Positions 43,655 through 52,857 of a DNA stretch of 64,000 nt are shown here, in pieces (the first letter of the stretch is position 1; the number at the start of each line of letters is the position of its first letter). The notes beneath the pieces were generated by a model. The model ran no database searches, was not told the origin of the DNA, and saw only the letters and a program-made list of their open reading frames with translations. The DNA is taken from assembly GCF_022549695.1 (NCBI RefSeq), contig NZ_JAKZGS010000002.1, forward strand, positions 270,576 through 334,575, read 5' to 3'. Source of the stretch: Belliella calami (GTDB lineage: Bacteria; Bacteroidota; Bacteroidia; Cytophagales; Cyclobacteriaceae). Both the position numbers and the translations under genes were made by a program.

Positions 43655-46600
43655 TTAGAAGGACATGTTCAAAGTAACACCATAACTCCTCATGTTTGGA
43701 GTAGTGAAGGCATCTAAACCAACCACACTGTTTGGACCGGCGAGGTTAGTTTCTGGATCAATACCACCATAATTCGAGAATAAGAGTAGATTCCTACCAT
43801 ACACTCCAAGTGAAGCTCTACTCATGCCCAATCTACTTGCCAAATTTGATGGCAAGCGGTAAGACAAAGTAATGTCACGCAACCTAATCCAAGACCCATC
43901 TTGAACCCATCTCTCCGCTAATTCTCTACCGAAAGCTGTTGCTGCTCCTGTCCCTTGGAAAGCAGCTTGGTTTAAAGTTACCGGAATATTGTTAGGTTGT
44001 CCATCATTATCACCGCCTGGATTTTGGATCACACCATCGAAAACCACTACTTTATTTCTATCCAATGTATGCTCTGCTACCCCAGATCCATTACCCATCC
44101 AATAAGCAGTTACGTTCACTACGTCTCCGCCTTTTCGAACATCCCACAACATGGATAGACTTAAATTCTTGTAGTTGAAATTATTCCTCCAACCAATTAA
44201 ATAATCAGGGTTAGGATTTCCCAACATTTTTTGTTGTGGATCCATCATCGGAAAGCCTTGAGGATTGATGAGTTTTTCACCATCTTCGTTTCTCAAAAAT
44301 CCATTCCCATAAAACAAACCAAATTGCTCTCCTGGAACCAACCTTCTTTGAATCCTAGCACCAAACAAATTATCTACAATTGGTTCATCATTTGGCAAGG
44401 CGTTTACGAAGTTTCTATTTCTAGTAAAATTCACAATCATATCCCATGAAAAGTCACCCCTATCCAGTACAGTACTCGTCAAAACTGCCTCGATTCCTCT
44501 ATTTTGGATTTCTCCAGCATTAATCAGCTGCGTGGTAAATCCTGTCGAAGCTGGTATAGGAACAGATACTATTTGATCTCGGCTAATTGCATTATAATAA
44601 GTAACATCTAACGCTAGTTTGTTTTCGAACAATCTGATATCAGTACCTATTTCAAATGTATTTGTGAATTCTGCCCTTAAACCAGAATTGCCTGCAGCAG
44701 GACTCAAAAGAACGCCTCCTACACCATCTATCGGAAACCTTACTCCTCCAGCATATCGGGTTCCTGTCGTACCAATGTTAAAAAATGTATCCGTGGTATA
44801 AGCAGGAGGTATATTCCCTGCACCTGCATATGAACCTCTTAATTTGGCATAACTAAAGGTATTGCTTTCTATCTTGAGCAAATCAGTCAATACAACACTC
44901 AATCCAACACTTCCATAAGTAAAAGATCTGTTGTTTGCAGGTAAAGTTGAAGCCCATTCGTTTCGTACTGACAACTCTAAGAAAATAGAGTTAATATATC
45001 CAAAACTCGCCCGTCCAAACACCGCTTGTGTCATTCTCCTAGTATCATTTTTGGTGAAAATAGGATCTTCTTGCGTATTGGCAATGTTATACAATCCAGG
45101 TATGGCGAAATTTGTCCCATTCATAAACAAGCTTGCAGTATTGGAAGAAAACATGTTATGACCTACCAAAAATGTTGAAGTAAAATTTTCACTGAAATCT
45201 TTGGTAGCCGAAATAATCAAATCCGAGTTTAGGATTCTGTCTGTGTAGGTATCTTCATACATTCTACCTCCCAAAGCCCCACTCGAAGAAATTGCCGAAC
45301 CTCCTGCTGAGGATGGTGCCCAAATCTGTGTTCTTTCATCATGAGCAAAATCAAATCCTAATCTATGGGTTATGGTAAGCCATGAAGCAGGCGTAATGTC
45401 AGTTTGCAAGTATGAAATAAATCTATTGACATTATCATTGTATGGATTGTTATTGACTGTCCAAAAAGGATTGTCGGGACTTAATGGTGCCGAACCATCC
45501 AATGCTCCTCTAAAGTTTCTTTGGATACCACTTGGATAGACAAAACCGGCTGAATTATCAAATGACGGAGGAGTTCTGTACAAACCCTGGATCGCATCAG
45601 AGAAGTTATCACCTCTACCAAATTTTGTGCTTGTACTGTTGACGTAGGTTACAGAACCTCCGATTTTTACTATTTCACTCAATTTTGAGTCAGCAGAAAG
45701 TTTGAAGGATGTCCTGTTGAATGTGTTGTTAGGAATGATACCTTCCTGATACATATTTCCAGCAGAAAGGTAAAAGTTGGATTTATCATTGGAAGATGAT
45801 ACAGAAACATGGGTATCATTGGTAAACCCATTTTGGAAAAACAGTTTTTGATTATCATAAACAGGAACTCTCGCACCTGCATTTGGGTGATTCATGTCAA
45901 CAATCGTTCCTCTCGGATCTTTAGCGAAAGGTGTACCTTCATCATACCTTAATGTTGAAATTGGAGCACCATAATGGTTGAAAGTGGTACCTCCATTATA
46001 CACCCCATTATCCCCTTGACTATACATTAACTGCCCAGGGAAATAGTTCATAATCCTGTCTGTGGAAGTGTTGGATGTTATGTCAACTGAAAAACCTTTT
46101 TTCCTTGAACCCTTTTTAGTAGTGATAAGAACTACACCAGTCGCACCTTGAATACCATAAAGTGATGTTGCGGCTGGCCCCTTCAATACTGAAATACTTT
46201 CTATATCATTTGGATTGATGTCTATTGCTCTGTTAGCATAATCTACGCCTCCTGAAGTACCTATCGAAGCCCTAAATGAGTTATTTACTGGAACACCATC
46301 TACTACAAAAAGCGGTTGGTTTTGGCCAGATATAGACTGTATCCCCCTGATCACAATGCTCGAACCTGCCCCTGCAGATCCACCTTGGCGAGTGACTTGG
46401 ACACCTGCAACTTTGGCATTTAACGCATCGACAACATTTTGTTCCCTAGAAGCAACAATTTCCGAAGAGCCTACCTCTTGTTGGGAAAAAGCCAACTTCT
46501 TCTTTTCTTGAGTCAAACCAAAGGCAGTAACTACCACTTCTGAAAGCTGTGAAACATCTGGAGCCATTTCTAAATCTATAGTGCTCCTGTTTTGGATAGG

Positions 46601-46858
46601 AATGTTTCTTCTCACAAATCCTATATATGAAAATTCCAAAACTCCACTACCTGTAGGTACTTGGATCGTATAAGTTCCATCCAAATCAGAAACAGCTCCA
46701 ATAGTGGTTCCCTGAACTAAAATACTGACGCCTGGAAGAGGTTCCCCATCTTCCTGAGAAGTCACTTTCCCTTTTACTGTAAATTGCTGTGCATCGAGTG
46801 AAGCAGCACTGAAAAACAGTAAAATGAAGAATAAATTAATTGTACAGTTTTTTATCAT
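43655..46858 (-). CDS. SusC/RagA-family TonB-linked outer-membrane transporter
   Basis: 1067-residue TonB-dependent barrel. Signal peptide about 1-23, then a carboxypeptidase-regulatory-like domain (FTVKGKVTSQEDGEPLPGVS to about 110), the SusC signature linking region SQLSEVVVTAFG, the plug with VVDALNAKVAGVQVTRQGG and PLFVVDGVPVNN, and a 22-strand barrel ending in the aromatic NMRSYGVTLNMSF typical of outer-membrane proteins. It imports a bulky ligand captured by the SusD partner, using TonB energy. First gene of a three-gene unit. The 437-base upstream gap (46859-47295) holds only the hppA terminator that I can see. Confidence 0.97.
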   Translation of the reverse strand: MIKNCTINLFFILLFFSAASLDAQQFTVKGKVTSQEDGEPLPGVSILVQGTTIGAVSDLDGTYTIQVPTGSGVLEFSYIGFVRRNIPIQNRSTIDLEMAPDVSQLSEVVVTAFGLTQEKKKLAFSQQEVGSSEIVASREQNVVDALNAKVAGVQVTRQGGSAGAGSSIVIRGIQSISGQNQPLFVVDGVPVNNSFRASIGTSGGVDYANRAIDINPNDIESISVLKGPAATSLYGIQGATGVVLITTKKGSRKKGFSVDITSNTSTDRIMNYFPGQLMYSQGDNGVYNGGTTFNHYGAPISTLRYDEGTPFAKDPRGTIVDMNHPNAGARVPVYDNQKLFFQNGFTNDTHVSVSSSNDKSNFYLSAGNMYQEGIIPNNTFNRTSFKLSADSKLSEIVKIGGSVTYVNSTSTKFGRGDNFSDAIQGLYRTPPSFDNSAGFVYPSGIQRNFRGALDGSAPLSPDNPFWTVNNNPYNDNVNRFISYLQTDITPASWLTITHRLGFDFAHDERTQIWAPSSAGGSAISSSGALGGRMYEDTYTDRILNSDLIISATKDFSENFTSTFLVGHNMFSSNTASLFMNGTNFAIPGLYNIANTQEDPIFTKNDTRRMTQAVFGRASFGYINSIFLELSVRNEWASTLPANNRSFTYGSVGLSVVLTDLLKIESNTFSYAKLRGSYAGAGNIPPAYTTDTFFNIGTTGTRYAGGVRFPIDGVGGVLLSPAAGNSGLRAEFTNTFEIGTDIRLFENKLALDVTYYNAISRDQIVSVPIPASTGFTTQLINAGEIQNRGIEAVLTSTVLDRGDFSWDMIVNFTRNRNFVNALPNDEPIVDNLFGARIQRRLVPGEQFGLFYGNGFLRNEDGEKLINPQGFPMMDPQQKMLGNPNPDYLIGWRNNFNYKNLSLSMLWDVRKGGDVVNVTAYWMGNGSGVAEHTLDRNKVVVFDGVIQNPGGDNDGQPNNIPVTLNQAAFQGTGAATAFGRELAERWVQDGSWIRLRDITLSYRLPSNLASRLGMSRASLGVYGRNLLLFSNYGGIDPETNLAGPNSVVGLDAFTTPNMRSYGVTLNMSF

Positions 46859-47295
46859 ATTGCATTATTTAATTGGTTGAAAATCAAATCCTTTTAAAAC
46901 CAGCGAAACACTAGACCGAATACAAGTGCCAAATAGAAAGAATTTCCTTTTGGCTGATATTTAAATATTTCAATTTCTAAACTTTACAGGTAAATTTCTA
47001 CTGATGATTTTAACCCTAAAAATTCTACCGCTTTCCAATTAATCCTTAGGTCTGACAATAATCTAGTCATGGTATCTATCCTAAAAACAAAAGAAATATA
47101 CCTATTTTTCTACCTAAAGTATAATAATTGAAAATGAATACAAAAAAAAATTGCTTAAAAGTCCAAATAATCAAAAAATAAACAAAAAGTGGCCTGATAA
47201 ATACCCTATCAGCCCACTTTTTTTTATTTGCTGCCCACTGCACAAACCCTCTGATACTCATCTTTTTTTCAGATATAAAAGATGGTAAAACTTAA
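46859..47295. other. 437-base intergenic region
   Basis: Lies between susC (transcribed leftward) and the 3' end of hppA. Apart from the hairpin at 47184-47222 I see nothing firm. A small minus-strand frame over 47076-47261 spans that hairpin and has no family likeness. The susC promoter should lie near 46.86-46.97 kb but no exact consensus stands out. Confidence 0.6.
47184..47222. terminator. Terminator downstream of hppA
   Basis: AAAAAGTGGCCTGATA pairs with TATCAGCCCACTTTTT (15 of 16 pairs, 7-nt loop). T/A-rich tails are present on both sides. It lies 74 bases after the hppA stop. Confidence 0.85.
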
Positions 47296-49518
47296 TCAAT
47301 TCTCTTCTATGTGTTGAATTTCATTCACAATTGATTTTTCATTCAAAGTGATTTCTTTTTTGATTTCTTCCTTTTCCAATCCTACCACACTACCATGTGG
47401 CACTTCAGAAATATGAGGAGCAATCACCAATGCAACTATGGAGGTCAATTTGATCAAGATATTCATAGAAGGACCAGATGTATCTTTGAATGGATCACCA
47501 ACAGTATCGCCCGTTACGGAAGCTTTGTGTGCATCAGAACCTTTGTACTGCATCACCCCATCGATCATCACTCCTTTTTCAAATGACTTTTTAGCATTGT
47601 CCCATGCACCTCCTGCATTGTTTTGGAAAATACCCATCAATACACCAGACACTGTGATTCCGGCAAGCAATCCACCCAAAACTTCGGGTCCAAAAAGAAA
47701 ACCTACAATGATAGGTGACAAAATTGCAATAGCACCTGGCGCTACCATCTCTCTAATAGATGCTTTGGTCGAAATCTCTACACACTTTTCATACTCTGGC
47801 TTGGCTTTGTATTCCATGATTCCAGGGATTTCCCTGAATTGCCTTCTTACTTCATTTACCATATCCATAGCAGCTCTACCAACAGCCGCTATAGCCAAAG
47901 AGGAGAAAATAAATGGTATCATAGCCCCGACAAACAATCCGGAAAGCACATCTGCTTTATAGATATCGATGGAACTAATCCCTGCCAATCCTACATAGGC
48001 AGCAAATAAAGCCAAGGCTGTCAAAGCTGCTGAAGCAATCGCAAAACCTTTCCCTGCTGCAGCGGTCGTATTCCCAACTGCATCCAAAATATCCGTACGC
48101 TCTCGAACTTCCTTAGGCAAGCCAGACATTTCAGCAATACCACCCGCATTATCTGCAATCGGGCCAAAAGCGTCAATTGCCAGCTGCATCGCTGTAGTTG
48201 CCATCATCCCTGCTGCAGCTATTGCCACACCATAAAGTCCAGCAGCCATAAAAGAACCGTAGATACCCCCTGCCAAAACCAATATTGGTAAAACGGTAGA
48301 TTCCATCCCGACAGAAAGTCCACCAATGATATTGGTAGCATGGCCTGTTGATGATTGTTTGATAATGGAATTTACTGGACGCTTTCCCATCGATGTATAA
48401 TATTCGGTGATGATACTCATCAAGGCGCCGACAATCAAACCTATCACTACGGCTCCGAAAACACCCATTTTGGTAAAGGAAATTGATCCTCCTCTTGAAA
48501 GTACCAACTCTCCTTCAGGTAACATATAATCTATCAAGAAAAATGATGCTCCTACAGTCAACAAAATCGAAATCCAGTTCCCCTTATTCAAAGCTGCCTG
48601 AACACTATCTGTATCTTTTGAAATATTCACAAAGAATGTCCCTACAATGGAAAACATCAATCCCATTCCTGCTATGGCCAGTGGCAAAAGAATTGGTGAT
48701 ATACCACCAAAATTATCATTGGAAACAATCTCTCTACCCAAAACCATAGATGCTAAGATCGTAGCTACATAAGAGCCAAATAAATCTGCTCCCATACCTG
48801 CTACATCTCCTACATTGTCACCTACATTATCAGCAATCGTTGCTGGATTTCTCACATCATCTTCAGGAATACCCGCCTCTACTTTTCCAACCAAATCAGC
48901 CCCTACATCCGCTGCTTTTGTATAAATCCCTCCACCTACTCTTGCAAACAGCGCAATTGATTCAGCTCCAAGTGAAAACCCTGCCAAAACCTCCAATGCA
49001 GTCGCCATGGCATCTCCATTCACATCTCCTCCAGTGGAAACTACAAACATATTATAAAAAACTATAAACAAAGAACCCATACCGAGGACTGCCAAACCAG
49101 CAACTCCAATTCCCATGACCGATCCACCTGTAAATGAAACACTCAGGGCTTTCTTTAAACTAGTCTTGGCTGCTTGGGTGGTTCTTACATTTGCTTTTGT
49201 GGCGATATTCATCCCCAAATACCCTGCAAATGCAGACAAAAATGCTCCAATCACAAATGAGATCGCTATGATCCAACTTGAATTGGCAACCAGGGTTCCT
49301 GACCATCCTAGGATAATTCCAGCAATAACTACAAAATAGAAAAGCACTTTCCATTCTGCTTTCAGAAATGCCATGGCACCTTTGGCTATATGACCCGCCA
49401 GCTCTACCATTGTTGCATCTCCTGTTTCCTGCTTGGTTACCCATGCAGATTTGATAGCCATCACAATCAGGCCAATGATCCCCAAGACGGGGACTAAGTA
49501 AATTAATACTTGTTCCAT
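47296..49518 (-). CDS. hppA: Membrane-bound ion-translocating pyrophosphatase
   Basis: 740 residues with about 15-16 hydrophobic helices. It couples PPi hydrolysis to pumping of H+ and/or Na+ across the inner membrane. The catalytic core is [16 protein letters not shown] (201-216), [20 protein letters not shown] (219-238), [11 protein letters not shown] (454-464) and [13 protein letters not shown] (479-491). In the last motif the position that is Lys in K+-independent enzymes is Ala and the following Thr position is Gly, so a K+-dependent (type I) enzyme is expected. Whether it pumps H+, Na+ or both cannot be read safely. Single gene with a strong promoter 38 bases upstream and its own terminator. 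Confidence 0.97.
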   Translation of the reverse strand: MEQVLIYLVPVLGIIGLIVMAIKSAWVTKQETGDATMVELAGHIAKGAMAFLKAEWKVLFYFVVIAGIILGWSGTLVANSSWIIAISFVIGAFLSAFAGYLGMNIATKANVRTTQAAKTSLKKALSVSFTGGSVMGIGVAGLAVLGMGSLFIVFYNMFVVSTGGDVNGDAMATALEVLAGFSLGAESIALFARVGGGIYTKAADVGADLVGKVEAGIPEDDVRNPATIADNVGDNVGDVAGMGADLFGSYVATILASMVLGREIVSNDNFGGISPILLPLAIAGMGLMFSIVGTFFVNISKDTDSVQAALNKGNWISILLTVGASFFLIDYMLPEGELVLSRGGSISFTKMGVFGAVVIGLIVGALMSIITEYYTSMGKRPVNSIIKQSSTGHATNIIGGLSVGMESTVLPILVLAGGIYGSFMAAGLYGVAIAAAGMMATTAMQLAIDAFGPIADNAGGIAEMSGLPKEVRERTDILDAVGNTTAAAGKGFAIASAALTALALFAAYVGLAGISSIDIYKADVLSGLFVGAMIPFIFSSLAIAAVGRAAMDMVNEVRRQFREIPGIMEYKAKPEYEKCVEISTKASIREMVAPGAIAILSPIIVGFLFGPEVLGGLLAGITVSGVLMGIFQNNAGGAWDNAKKSFEKGVMIDGVMQYKGSDAHKASVTGDTVGDPFKDTSGPSMNILIKLTSIVALVIAPHISEVPHGSVVGLEKEEIKKEITLNEKSIVNEIQHIEEN

Positions 49519-49832
49519 ATGCTTTTTTTGGTTTATTGTTTGTAAATCTATCTAACAAATATATTATTATTCACTTAGCAAGCAATAAACAGCAAATATT
49601 CTTTGGATTTAAGCGATCTAAAATAGAAGAGGATAAATTTGATATAACTCGTCCTTCCTGCGGAGTATTTGAAATTTAAAGACTGTAAGAAAATACAGAT
49701 GGTTAACTTATATTTGAAGTAAGGGTATTATAAGTTATAAATTTTTGATTTTTACACCTTACCTAGCTCCGATAAAAAACATTACAACCTTTAGAAAGAT
49801 AAAATATTATATTATTAAACTTTACAACTCAA
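49519..49832. other. 314-base divergent intergenic region
   Basis: Holds the hppA promoter on the minus strand and the start region of the Crp-type regulator on the plus strand. I see no repeat, RNA gene or clear operator here. Confidence 0.6.
49556..49585 (-). promoter_or_regulatory. Promoter of hppA (TTG-N19-TATATTTG)
   Basis: On the minus strand TTG (49585-49583) is followed after 19 bases by TATATTTG (49563-49556), the full Bacteroidota consensus. The hppA ATG lies 38 bases downstream. Confidence 0.75.
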
Positions 49833-50411
49833 ATGAAAGATTTGGCGAATTTGATACAGGAACATTTTGGTGGTTTCACCCCGCAAGAGTTGAAGATAAT
49901 CCAAACTTATTTTGAGGAAGTAAAGCTCCAAAAAAATGATTTTTTTACGAAAACCGGAAAAACTTGTGACAAACTGGGTTTTGTTAAATCTGGAATACTG
50001 AGAGTTTATACACTCTCCGAAGGTAAAGAAATAACACAATGGATCTCAACTGAAAACTACCTGATCACTGAAGTCATGGGCTTTTTTTTCAACCAACCAA
50101 ACCGTTGGACAATTCAAGCGCTTACTGAAACTGATTTGCTGCTTATCTCAAAGGAAAATTATTCAAAACTTTGCGCAGAATTACCGAAGTGGGTTGATGT
50201 CGAGAAAGCATTCATCATGAAATGCTTTGCGATGCTGGAAGATAGAGTATTTTCACATTTGTCAATGACAGCAGATGAAAGGTTTGAGCAGTATTTTTCA
50301 CAAAATCCAAAGCTGTTCAATCAAGTCCCTTTACACTACATCGCTTCTTTACTTGGCATGAGTGCCGAAACATTTAGCAGAGTAAGGAAAAGGCTAACAG
50401 AAAAATCTTGA
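49833..50411 (+). CDS. Crp/Fnr-family transcriptional regulator
   Basis: 192 residues. A cyclic-nucleotide-binding fold spans about 20-120 (KLQKNDFFTKTGKTCDKLGFVKSGILRVYTL, ITQWISTENYLITEV) but without the GExxRAA cAMP-contact motif, so cAMP binding is unlikely. The C-terminal winged helix is short, about 145-190, with the recognition helix IASLLGMSAETFSRVRKRL. There are no Fnr-type cysteine clusters. This is the small Bacteroidota Crp subgroup that often controls a neighbouring gene; a DUF4260 membrane protein follows 61 bases downstream on the same strand. Ligand unknown. Confidence 0.92.
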   Translation: MKDLANLIQEHFGGFTPQELKIIQTYFEEVKLQKNDFFTKTGKTCDKLGFVKSGILRVYTLSEGKEITQWISTENYLITEVMGFFFNQPNRWTIQALTETDLLLISKENYSKLCAELPKWVDVEKAFIMKCFAMLEDRVFSHLSMTADERFEQYFSQNPKLFNQVPLHYIASLLGMSAETFSRVRKRLTEKS

Positions 50412-50472
50412 TTTATATCAAGAGTATTGGAATCAAAATCCCCAATCTTTGTGTGCTAAAAAAATCAAACAC

Positions 50473-50829
50473 ATGAAGAATCTTATCAAACTAGAAGAAT
50501 TGGGGCAATTTATATTATCAATATTACTTTTTTCACAACTTGATTACGCATGGTGGCTCTTTCCAGCATGTCTCCTAATACCAGATCTTTCAATGATTGG
50601 ATATTTACTCAATCCAAAAATCGGAGCTAGACTTTATAATTTCTTTCATCATAAATTGGTTGCAATAATTATTTTTGTCATAGGATTTTTTCTTGAAAAT
50701 CAACTTATAGAATTGTCTGGAATCATATTATTTGGACATGCGGCCATGGATAGAATATTTGGATATGGACTCAAGCTTGACGATAGTTTCAAAAACACTC
50801 ATCTAGGATGGATTCAAAACAAACTTTAA
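50473..50829 (+). CDS. DUF4260 family membrane protein
   Basis: 118 residues from the ATG at 50473. An in-frame ATG lies 8 codons upstream, but the later one gives the usual DUF4260 start. Four hydrophobic segments are visible, with the family-typical WWLFPACLLIPDLSMIGYLLNP, LYNFFHHKL and the C-terminal MDRIFGYGLKLDDSFKNTHLG. The function of the family is not known. Position after the Crp-type regulator suggests it may be that regulator's target. Confidence 0.88.
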   Translation: MKNLIKLEELGQFILSILLFSQLDYAWWLFPACLLIPDLSMIGYLLNPKIGARLYNFFHHKLVAIIIFVIGFFLENQLIELSGIILFGHAAMDRIFGYGLKLDDSFKNTHLGWIQNKL

Positions 50830-50893
50830 TTCATTTCCATTATACTTACATCAATTGAGATGTATAAATACCTGCCCTTTCAAAGTTCTTTTA

Positions 50894-50901
50894 TACTTTT
50901 G
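50894..50901 (+). promoter_or_regulatory. Candidate -7 promoter element of the HAD gene
   Basis: TACTTTTG matches TAnnTTTG; a CTG sits 19 bases upstream in place of TTG. It lies downstream of the first in-frame ATG (50860) and 39 bases before the ATG at 50941, supporting the later start. Confidence 0.5.
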
Positions 50902-50940
50902 CTTTGTTATGAAAATGAATCAAAAGGAAAGTTTTTTCAA

Positions 50941-51588
50941 ATGACAAATTACAAAGCAGTAATATTTGATATGGATGGAGTCTTAATCGACACCGAGAAA
51001 TTATGGAAGCAGGCGGAGTATGAAGTATTTACATCATTAGGAGTAAACGTATCTGAAGAAGGTACAATCAAAACAAAAACAATGACAACTTCAGAAGTAA
51101 CAAAATTCTGGTATGACATCTCCCCTTGGAAAGACAAAGAGCATATAGTTGTTGAGCAAATGGTAATTTCAAGAGTAATTGAGTTAATAGAATCAGAAAA
51201 TTGCCTTATAGATGGTGTGAAGTCTTTTATCAAAAATTTAAAGCTGAAAAATCACAAATTAGGATTGGCAACAAACTCTCCCTATAAGATTATTCCTTAC
51301 GTGCTGAAAAAGTTGAGTATTGAAGATCTATTTGATGTTGTAGTTTCTGCGGAGTTTGAAATAAATGGAAAACCTGACCCTGCCATATATTTTAAAGCAG
51401 CTAAAAAGCTCCATACAAGACCACAGGATTGCCTTGTAATTGAAGATTCCTATTCAGGCATGTTGGCTGCCAAAAATGCGGGGATGACTGTGGTTGCTTT
51501 TACCAATGGAAACTCAAAAAAAGAATTCGAAATAGCTGATTTTCATATTGATAGTTTTCGCGAAAACCTATACAACATTTCGAAATAA
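50941..51588 (+). CDS. HAD-superfamily phosphatase (beta-phosphoglucomutase/YniC-like)
   Basis: 215 residues from the ATG at 50941. Subclass I HAD hydrolase with a helical cap. Motif I is FDMDGVLIDTE with the Asp nucleophile at about 10, motif II is LATNSP (Ser/Thr), the motif III Lys is in NGKPDPAIYFKAA, and motif IV is VIEDSYSGMLAAKNAGM. The sequence fits the 2-deoxyglucose-6-phosphatase/sugar-phosphatase group. Substrate uncertain. The start is set by the canonical N-terminus and by a promoter element between the upstream ATG and this one. Confidence 0.93.
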   Translation: MTNYKAVIFDMDGVLIDTEKLWKQAEYEVFTSLGVNVSEEGTIKTKTMTTSEVTKFWYDISPWKDKEHIVVEQMVISRVIELIESENCLIDGVKSFIKNLKLKNHKLGLATNSPYKIIPYVLKKLSIEDLFDVVVSAEFEINGKPDPAIYFKAAKKLHTRPQDCLVIEDSYSGMLAAKNAGMTVVAFTNGNSKKEFEIADFHIDSFRENLYNISK

Positions 51589-51633
51589 TCGGGTATTTAA
51601 AAATCAAAATCAACACACTAGATAGGTCGAATG

Positions 51634-52026
51634 TCAAAACCCGCCCCGAATCAAATCTCCAATCTCTTTCAACTCTTCAGAAGTCAATTTAAGTTTAGGT
51701 CTGGTAAAATTAATATCATCCATCGTTCTCAATGGAACCAAATGCACATGAACATGGGGAACTTCCAAACCAATCACTGCTACGCCTACCCTGGTGCATT
51801 TGATGGTTTTATCAATTGCCTTTGCTACTTTTTTTGCAAAAACATGTAATCCAGCCAATAGATCATCCTCTAGATTAAAAATGTAATCTACTTCCTTTTT
51901 AGGAACGACAAGTACATGCCCTTTTACCAAGGGCATAATGTCCAGAAATGCAATATAATTTTCATCCTCAGCAATTATTTCTGCTGGGATTTCTCTGTTG
52001 ATGATTTTTGAAAAGATTGTTGCCAT
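51634..52026 (-). CDS. HIT family hydrolase (HINT-like)
   Basis: 130-residue nucleotide-binding hydrolase. The histidine triad is VPHVHVHLVPL (about 90-100) with the active His in HxHxH, and the N-terminus TIFSKIINREIPAEIIAEDENYIAFLDIMPLVKGHVLV is typical of HINT/HinT proteins that cleave AMP-amidates. It follows greA, with an intrinsic terminator 12 bases before its ATG, so it may be expressed by read-through or from its own start. Confidence 0.94.
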   Translation of the reverse strand: MATIFSKIINREIPAEIIAEDENYIAFLDIMPLVKGHVLVVPKKEVDYIFNLEDDLLAGLHVFAKKVAKAIDKTIKCTRVGVAVIGLEVPHVHVHLVPLRTMDDINFTRPKLKLTSEELKEIGDLIRGGF

Positions 52027-52037
52027 AGTCCAATAAT

Positions 52038-52066
52038 AAAAAAATCCCGAGGCAAAACCATCGGGA
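52038..52066 (-). terminator. Terminator between greA and the HIT gene
   Basis: On the minus strand TCCCGA-TGGTTTTGCC-TCGGGA is followed by TTTTTTTATTATT. Short stem but a good U tract. Confidence 0.75.
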
Positions 52067-52077
52067 AATCTATATAA

Positions 52078-52551
52078 TTAATAAGAAATATCTAAAACTT
52101 CGAATTCCAATACACCTGCTGGAGCATTGATCTGAGCAATATCGCCTATTGCTTTTCCATTCAATCCTTTTCCAAAAGGTGAAGCCAACGAAATTTTTCC
52201 AGCTTTCAAATCAGCTTCTTCTTCGGACACAAGTGTGTAAGTCACTGTCATGCCATTTTTGACATTCTTGATTTTGACAGTGCTAAGAATACCTACTTTG
52301 GACGCATCCATTTTAGAACTATCCATTACACGCGCATTTCCTACAACACCCTCTAGTTTGGCGATTTTAAGCTCTAGCAAACCTTGGGCATCTTTGGCTG
52401 CATCATACTCTGCATTTTCACTCAAATCACCTTTATCTCTCGCTTCAGCAATCTGCTTTGCGATATCTTGTCTTCCTTTTGTTTTTAGTTCTTGAAGTTC
52501 ATCCTTCAATTTCTTCAAACCTTCTTCTGTGTAATATTGTATAGTTCCCAT
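52078..52551 (-). CDS. greA: Transcription elongation factor GreA
   Basis: 157-residue secondary-channel factor that stimulates RNA polymerase to cleave backtracked transcripts. The N-terminal coiled coil is about 1-76, with the acidic tip DKGDLSENAEYDAAKDAQG (about 40-58; tip Asp and Glu present). The FKBP-like C-terminal domain includes KIKNVKNGMTVTYTLVSEEEAD and SPFGKGLNGKAIGD. Length equals E. coli GreA (158). Own promoter at 52642-52672 and a leader of about 85 bases containing a terminator-like hairpin (52588-52611), suggesting attenuation. Confidence 0.97.
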   Translation of the reverse strand: MGTIQYYTEEGLKKLKDELQELKTKGRQDIAKQIAEARDKGDLSENAEYDAAKDAQGLLELKIAKLEGVVGNARVMDSSKMDASKVGILSTVKIKNVKNGMTVTYTLVSEEEADLKAGKISLASPFGKGLNGKAIGDIAQINAPAGVLEFEVLDISY

Positions 52552-52587
52552 TTCATTAAATTTTACTATGGCTATGAAAAATAAAAG

Positions 52588-52611
52588 AACGGTCTCATTT
52601 CTGAAACCGTT
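52588..52611 (-). promoter_or_regulatory. Terminator-like hairpin in the greA leader (possible attenuator)
   Basis: On the minus strand AACGGTTTC-AGAAAT-GAGACCGTT (9-bp stem with one U-G pair) is followed by CTTTTATTTTT. It sits between the greA promoter and the greA ATG, about 37 bases before the start codon. Confidence 0.6.
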
Positions 52612-52641
52612 TCTTCTATGCTGTTTTCGCTATGTATGATG

Positions 52642-52672
52642 CAAAGATATAAAGTTTGAGTAGAGAAAACAA
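52642..52672 (-). promoter_or_regulatory. Promoter of greA (TTG-N20-TATCTTTG)
   Basis: On the minus strand TTG (52672-52670), 20 bases, then TATCTTTG (52649-52642). It puts the transcript start near 52636, upstream of the leader hairpin. The rest of the 306-base gap 52552-52857 shows nothing else. Confidence 0.7.
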
Positions 52673-52857
52673 TTTTAAAATAAAAAGAAAATATTAGTAC
52701 CCACTATGCTCCAATTTCAGGTTTAGGAGATATTCATTCAAAGAGAACTTATAATGGTTTACAAGCTACAGTACCTAAAACCTTGCAGCTTTATGAAATA
52801 TTGAAATGTCTATTTCCCAAACTTATGGATTTACGTATTACAATTTAACAAAATGAA

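Noticed and set aside
47076-47261. 61-residue minus-strand open frame upstream of susC
   Set aside because: It spans the hppA terminator hairpin, has A/T-driven composition and no recognisable domain.
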